The position numbers and the translations under genes are program-made. From Halorubrum alkaliphilum (GTDB taxonomy: Archaea > Halobacteriota > Halobacteria > Halobacteriales > Haloferacaceae): 64,000 nucleotides of DNA. The notes beneath the pieces were generated by a model. That model worked only from the letters and a program-made list of their open reading frames with translations. It ran no database searches and was not told the origin of the DNA. The stretch covers positions 1 through 64,000 of the forward strand of contig NZ_JAGGKQ010000017.1 in NCBI RefSeq assembly GCF_017873815.1. The letters run 5' to 3'. The stretch's first letter is position 1, and every line of letters begins with the position of its first letter. Below are positions 59,166 through 64,000 of the stretch, piece after piece.

Positions 59166-60488
59166 TCATTGTGACTCCGTTGCCTCACGAACAAGCGCCG
59201 ACAGCGAGTCAAACAACTCCGCACAGGCGGCTTCAGTAGTTCCTTCGGCAGTGATCCGCACTAGCGGCTGGGTTCCGCTCGCGCGGACGAGCCCCCACGC
59301 GTCTTCAACATCGACACGATACCCATCGAGTGTCGTCACGTCGTCGTAGCGGGTCTGTAGTTGCGAGCCAACCTCCGCAACGACTGCTGCTTTCTGTCCG
59401 GTCTCGATGCTCTCACGACGGATCGGGAACGATGGGATCGTTGCGGTCAACTCCGACAGCGACTCTTCCCCGAGCCGAGACGCGAGTACGCAGGCCGCAA
59501 ACGGGCCGTCGGGACACAACGTCTCCGTCGGCCAGATCCACGCACCGCTTGGCTCACCACCAAAGGCAACCTGTGGGTCGGTCGCAACCTCGGCAACGAA
59601 CACGTCACCGACGCGAGTGTGCCGGACGCTGCCGCCGGCCGCCTCAACAACCTCTGCGACTGAGAGGCTCGTGTCGACGGGCACTGCGACGGCCCGGCCA
59701 TCGGACACTGCCCACCGCGAGAAGAGCGCCAGGAGCGTATCCCCGGAGACGAAGGCACCGGTTTCATCGACTGCGAGCAGCCGATCGGCGTCGCCGTCGT
59801 GGGCAACCCCCAGATCGGCGTCAGTTGCGGCAACCACAGATCGCAGGCTCTCGCAGTTTGCTTTGGTCGGTTCGCTGGGACGAGCGGGGAATGAGCCGTC
59901 CGGATCGGCGTTCAGCGTCTCGACCTGACAGCCGAGATGTCGCAACGCGGCCGCGGTCACACCGCCGGAACCGTTGCCGACATCGATGATTACGGCCGGC
60001 GGGTCGGAGGGCTGCTCAACCGCATCAGCGATGGCCTGTGCGTGTCTCTCGGTTGCTCCATCCCAGCGTCGCCGCCGCCCGATCTCGTCGTGGCGTGGTG
60101 TCGGGAACGACGCCTCGCGAACAAGCCCCGCGATCCGCTCGCGCGCTGTTTCGTCGTAAGCCTGTCCCGACGGCGTCCAGAGTTTGATCCCGTTGTCGGG
60201 CGCCGGGTTGTGCGAAGCGGTGATCGAAACACCCACATCGGCCTCCTGCCACCCCACGCTACGCGCGACCGTCGGGGTCGCCGCAAGCCCCACGTCGATT
60301 ACGTCACCGCCTGCTGCGGTGACCCCTGCTGCGAGGGCGTCTGCTAGTGGCCGACCGCTGTCGCGCGGATCCCTTCCGAGAACGACTTCCTCGGCGCCGT
60401 CTGCGACTAGCGCTTTCCCGACCGACCCCGCAAGCTCCGTCGTCACGTCCGTGCCGAATCGTCCGCGGATGCCGCTCGTTCCGAACAT
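59166..60488 (-). CDS. glmM: Phosphoglucosamine mutase-like enzyme
   Basis: GlmM interconverts glucosamine-6-phosphate and glucosamine-1-phosphate, the second step of UDP-GlcNAc synthesis. The 440-residue protein begins FGTSGIRGRFGTD; the phosphoserine loop is TASHNPAPDNG (Ser92); the metal loop is VAHDGDADRL; FGGEPSGAWIWP is the sugar loop; and RASGTQPLVRI binds phosphate. It follows glmS on the same strand with 174 bp between, including a TTTTTCA TATA-like box ~28 nt before ATG 60488, so it may have its own promoter. Codon use is less GC-biased than in the rest of the window. Confidence 0.9.
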   Translation of the reverse strand: MFGTSGIRGRFGTDVTTELAGSVGKALVADGAEEVVLGRDPRDSGRPLADALAAGVTAAGGDVIDVGLAATPTVARSVGWQEADVGVSITASHNPAPDNGIKLWTPSGQAYDETARERIAGLVREASFPTPRHDEIGRRRRWDGATERHAQAIADAVEQPSDPPAVIIDVGNGSGGVTAAALRHLGCQVETLNADPDGSFPARPSEPTKANCESLRSVVAATDADLGVAHDGDADRLLAVDETGAFVSGDTLLALFSRWAVSDGRAVAVPVDTSLSVAEVVEAAGGSVRHTRVGDVFVAEVATDPQVAFGGEPSGAWIWPTETLCPDGPFAACVLASRLGEESLSELTATIPSFPIRRESIETGQKAAVVAEVGSQLQTRYDDVTTLDGYRVDVEDAWGLVRASGTQPLVRITAEGTTEAACAELFDSLSALVREATESQ

Positions 60489-60662
60489 ACTGGAGCAACG
60501 GTCAACCGAGTGAAAAAGCGTGCCGGAGAGTGCCCACGAAATCACCCCCTCGCCGAATCAATCAATAAATACCAGTTCCGGACACCAGCGTTGACCCCCT
60601 CTCACGCTTCGACTGTGGGCTCTCTCCTGCGTTCTCTGTAGCGCAGTGCTGCCCCCGCCAAC

Positions 60663-62480
60663 TTACTCGACAGTAACGCTCTTTGCGAGATTACGCGGCT
60701 TGTCGATCGATCGGCTAAGGAAGTCCGCAACGTGGTAGGAGACCAACTGTAGTTGGACATTCGCGAGCACCGGCGCGAGCCGTGGATGCGTTTCGGGGAT
60801 TTCGAGTACGTCGTTGGCGTACTCCTCGGCACCGGCACGGCCATCGGTGACGGCAATGACGGGCGCATCCCGGGCGTCAACCTCTTTCATATTTCCGATG
60901 GTCTTGATAGCCCGCTCGTCGTCGCCAGTCACGACCGCAAACACCGGCGTCGAGGACTCGACGAGGGCAAGCGGCCCGTGTTTGAGTTCGCCCGCCGCGA
61001 ACCCTTCTGCGTGTTTGTACGTGATCTCTTTCATTTTCAGCGCGCCTTCGAGCGCAACGGATCGGTTGTCACCGCGCCCGATGAAGAAGTACGCTGAGGA
61101 GTCGACGTACGTTTCGGCGAGCGCCTTGGCGTCCGAGTCATCGAGGATCGTCTGAATCTGATCGGGCAGGTCACGCAGCGCCGCGACCAGCTTACGATCG
61201 GGTGTATCGGCAGCGACCGACATGCCAAGCAGCGTGAGCGCGACCTGCTGGCTCGCAAAAGTTTTCGTCGCGGCAACGCCGATTTCGGGGCCAGACCGGA
61301 TGTAGAGTACGTCGTCACACTCTCTGGCCGCGGTGCTCCCGACAGTGTTTGTCACCGCAAGCGTCGTCGCGCCGGCCCGGCGAGCACTCCGGAGGGCGCT
61401 CAGTGTGTCGGCAGTCTCCCCGCTCTGGGTGACGCCGATGACGACAGTCGAGTTGTCGACGGGGATCGATCTGGCGTCGTACTCGCTTGCTAGGAACACC
61501 TGTGCGCTGACGCCGTACTCCCGAAACAGCCGGGCGCCATAGAGGGCGGCGTGGTAGCTGGTGCCACAGGCGACGAAGTGGACCCGGCCGCTGACATCCA
61601 CGTCGGGGAACTCCTCGTCGATCACGGTACCGGACCGCTCATCAACCCGGCCTCGGAGGCAGTTCCGGAGTGCGCGGGGCTGTTCGTGAATCTCCTTGAG
61701 CATGTAGTGGTCGTACCCGCTCTTGCCGGCGTCTTCGGGGTCCCAGTCGACGGTCCGAATCGATTTATCGATCGGTGTTCCCGTGCTGTCTGTCACCGTA
61801 ACGCCATTGGGGTTGAGTCTCGCGAACTCGCCGTCGTCCAGATAGGTCACCTGGTCGGTGTGCTCGATGAAGGCTGGCACGTCACTGGCAAGGAACGCAG
61901 CACCGTCGTCGTGGCCAAGGACCAGCGGGGAGTCCTGTCTGGTGGCGTAGATTGTGTGGTCGCCGGCGAACACCGCGGCAATGGCGTAACTGCCCTCCAG
62001 TTGATCGACGGCATACTGGAACGCCTCAGGTCGATCGAGTCCCTTGTTGAGGCCTTCCTCGATGAGGTGTGGGACAACCTCGGTGTCCGTGTCGCTCTCG
62101 AACTCGTGGCCCTTCGCGGTGAGCTCACTCCGGAGATTGTCGTAGTTCTCGATGATCCCGTTGTGAACCACCGCAACCCGATCTGTGTCGCCAGTGTGTG
62201 GGTGTGCGTTCCGATCTGCGGGTGGGCCGTGGGTACTCCAGCGTGTATGGCCGATCCCGGTGGGTGCCGAGGAGTTGATGTCCGCGAGCGATTCTCGGAG
62301 GCTGTCGACCTCGCCTTCCGTCTTGACTACCTCGACCGATCCGTTTGCCAGCGCGACGCCGGCGGAGTCATAGCCCCGGTACTCGAGGTTCGAGAGCCCG
62401 TCAACCAGCACGTCGAGGGTCTCCGACTCACCCGGCATGTTGTAGTCCGGATCGCCGACGTAGCCGATGATCCCGCACAT
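60663..62480 (-). CDS. glmS: Glutamine-fructose-6-phosphate aminotransferase (isomerising)
   Basis: GlmS makes glucosamine-6-phosphate from fructose-6-phosphate and glutamine. The 605-residue protein starts MCGIIGYVGD, with Cys2 as glutaminase nucleophile after Met removal, followed by STHGPPADRNAHPHTG. Two SIS domains bind the sugar (ARLFREYGVSAQVFLASEYD, then SAYFFIGRGDNRSVALEGAL), and the C-terminus ends DKPRNLAKSVTVE, the typical end. Its ATG overlaps the stop of the glmU-like gene by one base (TAATG), so glmU-glmS are coupled. Confidence 0.96.
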   Translation of the reverse strand: MCGIIGYVGDPDYNMPGESETLDVLVDGLSNLEYRGYDSAGVALANGSVEVVKTEGEVDSLRESLADINSSAPTGIGHTRWSTHGPPADRNAHPHTGDTDRVAVVHNGIIENYDNLRSELTAKGHEFESDTDTEVVPHLIEEGLNKGLDRPEAFQYAVDQLEGSYAIAAVFAGDHTIYATRQDSPLVLGHDDGAAFLASDVPAFIEHTDQVTYLDDGEFARLNPNGVTVTDSTGTPIDKSIRTVDWDPEDAGKSGYDHYMLKEIHEQPRALRNCLRGRVDERSGTVIDEEFPDVDVSGRVHFVACGTSYHAALYGARLFREYGVSAQVFLASEYDARSIPVDNSTVVIGVTQSGETADTLSALRSARRAGATTLAVTNTVGSTAARECDDVLYIRSGPEIGVAATKTFASQQVALTLLGMSVAADTPDRKLVAALRDLPDQIQTILDDSDAKALAETYVDSSAYFFIGRGDNRSVALEGALKMKEITYKHAEGFAAGELKHGPLALVESSTPVFAVVTGDDERAIKTIGNMKEVDARDAPVIAVTDGRAGAEEYANDVLEIPETHPRLAPVLANVQLQLVSYHVADFLSRSIDKPRNLAKSVTVE

Positions 62481-63662
62481 TATCGAGTCACCTCCGCTCC
62501 TGCAGCGATCGTTCCATGGACTGTTGTACCCGGATGGAGCGTTGCCCCCGATCCAACGAGCGTTCCTGGCGTGAACGTCACACCGCCGGTCGCGGCAGCC
62601 CGGTCAGCAAGCAACGCTCCAAGGGGTTTGTTTTCGAACACCCGCGAGCCAACCTGTACGTCTCCCGGACCGCCCAAAACGACGCTGCCAGGGCCGATTA
62701 AGACGCCCTGGCCGGTGACACAGTCGATCACCGTCGCGTTCGCACCGACACGGGTATCATCGTCGACAACGCTGTTCTCGACCACTGCGCCCGGCCCAAT
62801 AGAGACGTTCTCGCCGATCGACGCGTACGGCCCGATCGACGCGTTCGGACCAACCTCTACATCCGGGCCGATCGCAACTGGCTCAGTGATCGAGGCCTCC
62901 GCATCGATCCGTGCTGTGTCGTGGACCGCGTGCCCACTTCGAGCGATCGTCCCGCCGGTGAATAGCTCTCGAGACACTGACAGCACGTCCCAAGGATACG
63001 TCGCATCCGCCCACAGCGCATCTGTAACAACCCCACGGACGAGTTTATCGTCGTCGACACAGCGCTGAATCGCCGACAACAGCGAGCGCTCCTCACGAAC
63101 CGGATCGACCCCCTCCGATCGTCTCGACGATCTTCGGATCGAACGCGTACACACCGGCGTTAAGCAGGTGAGTCCGATCGGTTGCCGCAGCGTCGACCAG
63201 ATCGACAACCTGACCATTCTCGACAACGACACCGCCGTACAGATCCACCGCCTCGCTGTCGACGAGCGCGAGCGTCCCGATCGCCTCGCTGTCGTGCGTT
63301 TCAATAACCTGCTCGACTAATCGGTTGTCGACGACCTGATCGCCGTTGGCGACCACCACGTCCTCGTTGAGCACATCTGCCGCTTGCAACAGGGCGTGGC
63401 CGCTTCCAAGCTGTTTTTCCTGATGATGGTAGGTGACTGGTCGGCCGCGGTAGGTCGGGCCGACGTGTGCTTGGACCCGTTCGCTTCGATACCCCACTAC
63501 GATATGTAGCTGCTTGATGCCGGCTTCGACCAGCGCATCGAGGACGTACTCCAGAATTGGCCGGTTACCGACGGGTAACATCGGTTTTGGCCGGTTGTGT
63601 GTCAGCGGCTGTAGGCGGGTTCCTTCCCCAGCCGCCAACACGATCGCTCGAGAGATAGCCAT
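62480..63662 (-). pseudogene. GlmU-like sugar-1-phosphate nucleotidylyltransferase/acetyltransferase, frameshifted
   Basis: The N-terminal frame starts at ATG 63662 (AISRAIVLAAGEGTRLQPLT, RPKPMLPVGNRPILEYVLDA) and ends prematurely at 63093. The C-terminal frame, in another phase, continues the protein (EGVDPVREERSLLSAIQR and the left-handed beta-helix repeats IGPDVEVGPNASIGPYASIG) down to TAA 62480-62482. One base too many in a run of five Cs (63109-63113, plus strand) explains the break. Removing it gives one 393-residue enzyme of normal length that would acetylate glucosamine-1-phosphate and make UDP-GlcNAc. It could be real inactivation, a sequencing error, or slippage. An IS66-type transposase gene ends only 34 bp upstream of the start. 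Confidence 0.8.
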
Positions 63663-63696
63663 ACAATAAGCAACTTGTTCGACTGATAGTACGTGT

Positions 63697-64000
63697 TTAC
63701 CCCGAGGACGCAACAGCGGGCACAGCCTGAGCTCGTGAAATCATCTCGTTGTTTCGAGCGATCCGCTTGAACTCTTCGTAGGGATTACGTCCCTGCTGGC
63801 GGCAGGTCGCCAGCAGGGACAGCAGCGTCTCATGCACGAACATACCGCGGTCGTTCCGGAGCGTTCCAATGATCTTCCGGAGAACCACCGGCTCACGAAG
63901 CGCGTTTTCAGCGGCGTTGTTCGTCGGAGAGACCGCTGGCTCACCGATGAAGGTGAGCCAGTGGTCGAGGCCTCCTTCGACCTTCCCGAGCAGTGTTGCC
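63697..64000 (-). CDS. IS66-family transposase, C-terminal part (continues past the window)
   Basis: Read from the right edge the frame gives ATLLGKVEGGLDHWLTF and continues SPTNNAAENALREPVVLRK, GTLRNDRGMFVHETLLSLL, TCRQQGRNPYEEFKRI and ends at a stop at 63697. The NNAAENALREPVVLRK motif with the following RNDRG is characteristic of the end of the IS66 DDE domain. It is truncated only by the window edge, so it may be intact. It sits 34 bp upstream of the glmU-like start on the same strand. Confidence 0.85.
   Translation of the reverse strand, partial: ATLLGKVEGGLDHWLTFIGEPAVSPTNNAAENALREPVVLRKIIGTLRNDRGMFVHETLLSLLATCRQQGRNPYEEFKRIARNNEMISRAQAVPAVASSG

Noticed and set aside
59042-59224. Small acidic minus-strand frame after glmM
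   Set aside because: It overlaps the ends of both glmM and the DUF6517 gene and has no start signal; its acidic run is probably chance.

Overview
The window is chromosomal DNA from a halophilic archaeon, most likely Halorubrum or a close relative in the Haloferacales. The evidence is the high GC content, strongly acidic proteins, TTTATA-type TATA boxes 25-32 nt before start codons (mostly leaderless genes), Tat-type RR signal peptides with lipoboxes, and marker genes such as FtsZ1, prefoldin beta, KEOPS Pcc1, RNA polymerase subunit P, an archaeal tRNA splicing endonuclease, a TruD with archaeal neighbours and a JAMM desampylase. I found no rRNA, tRNA or CRISPR array.

Layout. 1-1.4 kb: an AT-richer accessory edge with the tail of an incoming gene (probably an insertion sequence), a 5'-truncated DUF2061 gene, and a divergent regulator/hypothetical pair sharing a dyad operator. 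1.6-7.4 kb: housekeeping (pth2-truD, guaAA, the rpl37ae-rpoP-pcc1 and pfdB-DUF3194 clusters, thi4, a YdjM-like membrane protein). 7.5-14.5 kb: a flippase, a lipoprotein, a methyltransferase, a zinc-ribbon regulator, pyruvate kinase, a DUF7312 protein and NfeD. 14.6-17.4 kb: a HerA-like ATPase gene whose original 5' end has been cut off by a cassette holding an HNH endonuclease and a replacement 5' coding segment. 17.4-22 kb: small membrane protein, Na+/H+ antiporter with TrkA domains, APC permease with UspA domains. 22-38 kb: trpS, desampylase, stress proteins, an Fe-ADH-like enzyme, PiT transporter, endA, CDC48, a rhomboid-like protein, NikR, PadR, and a chemotaxis transducer fused to a solute-binding protein. 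Two copies of a structured intergenic element (57-bp tandem units followed by hairpins) lie at 22.0-22.5 and 37.7-38.0 kb. 38-47 kb: DUF7097, phosphodiesterase, PhzF, Ca2+/cation antiporter, a candidate toxin-antitoxin pair, D-aminoacyl-tRNA deacylase and ftsZ1. 47-59 kb: membrane and hypothetical proteins, then a minus-strand respiratory operon (membrane anchor, Fe-S subunit, Tat-exported molybdoenzyme, TorD chaperone, Mrp) with a halocyanin-like lipoprotein upstream. 59-64 kb: a UDP-N-acetylglucosamine operon (frameshifted glmU-like, glmS, glmM) ending against an IS66-type transposase.

How the genes work together. GlmU, GlmS and GlmM would supply UDP-GlcNAc for glycosylation. The NrfD, Fe-S and Mo subunits would form one quinol-linked respiratory reductase matured by TorD, with Mrp possibly helping Fe-S delivery. 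Rpl37ae, RpoP and Pcc1 are a conserved translation/transcription/tRNA-modification cluster.

The strongest unexplained signals are (1) the HNH cassette that displaced and rebuilt the 5' end of the HerA-like gene, with a sharp change in codon use at about codon 73; (2) the repeated intergenic element whose stem differs between the two copies by three compensatory base-pair changes; and (3) the transducer/solute-binding fusion without any membrane segment. All statistics given are hand counts; no database search was possible.
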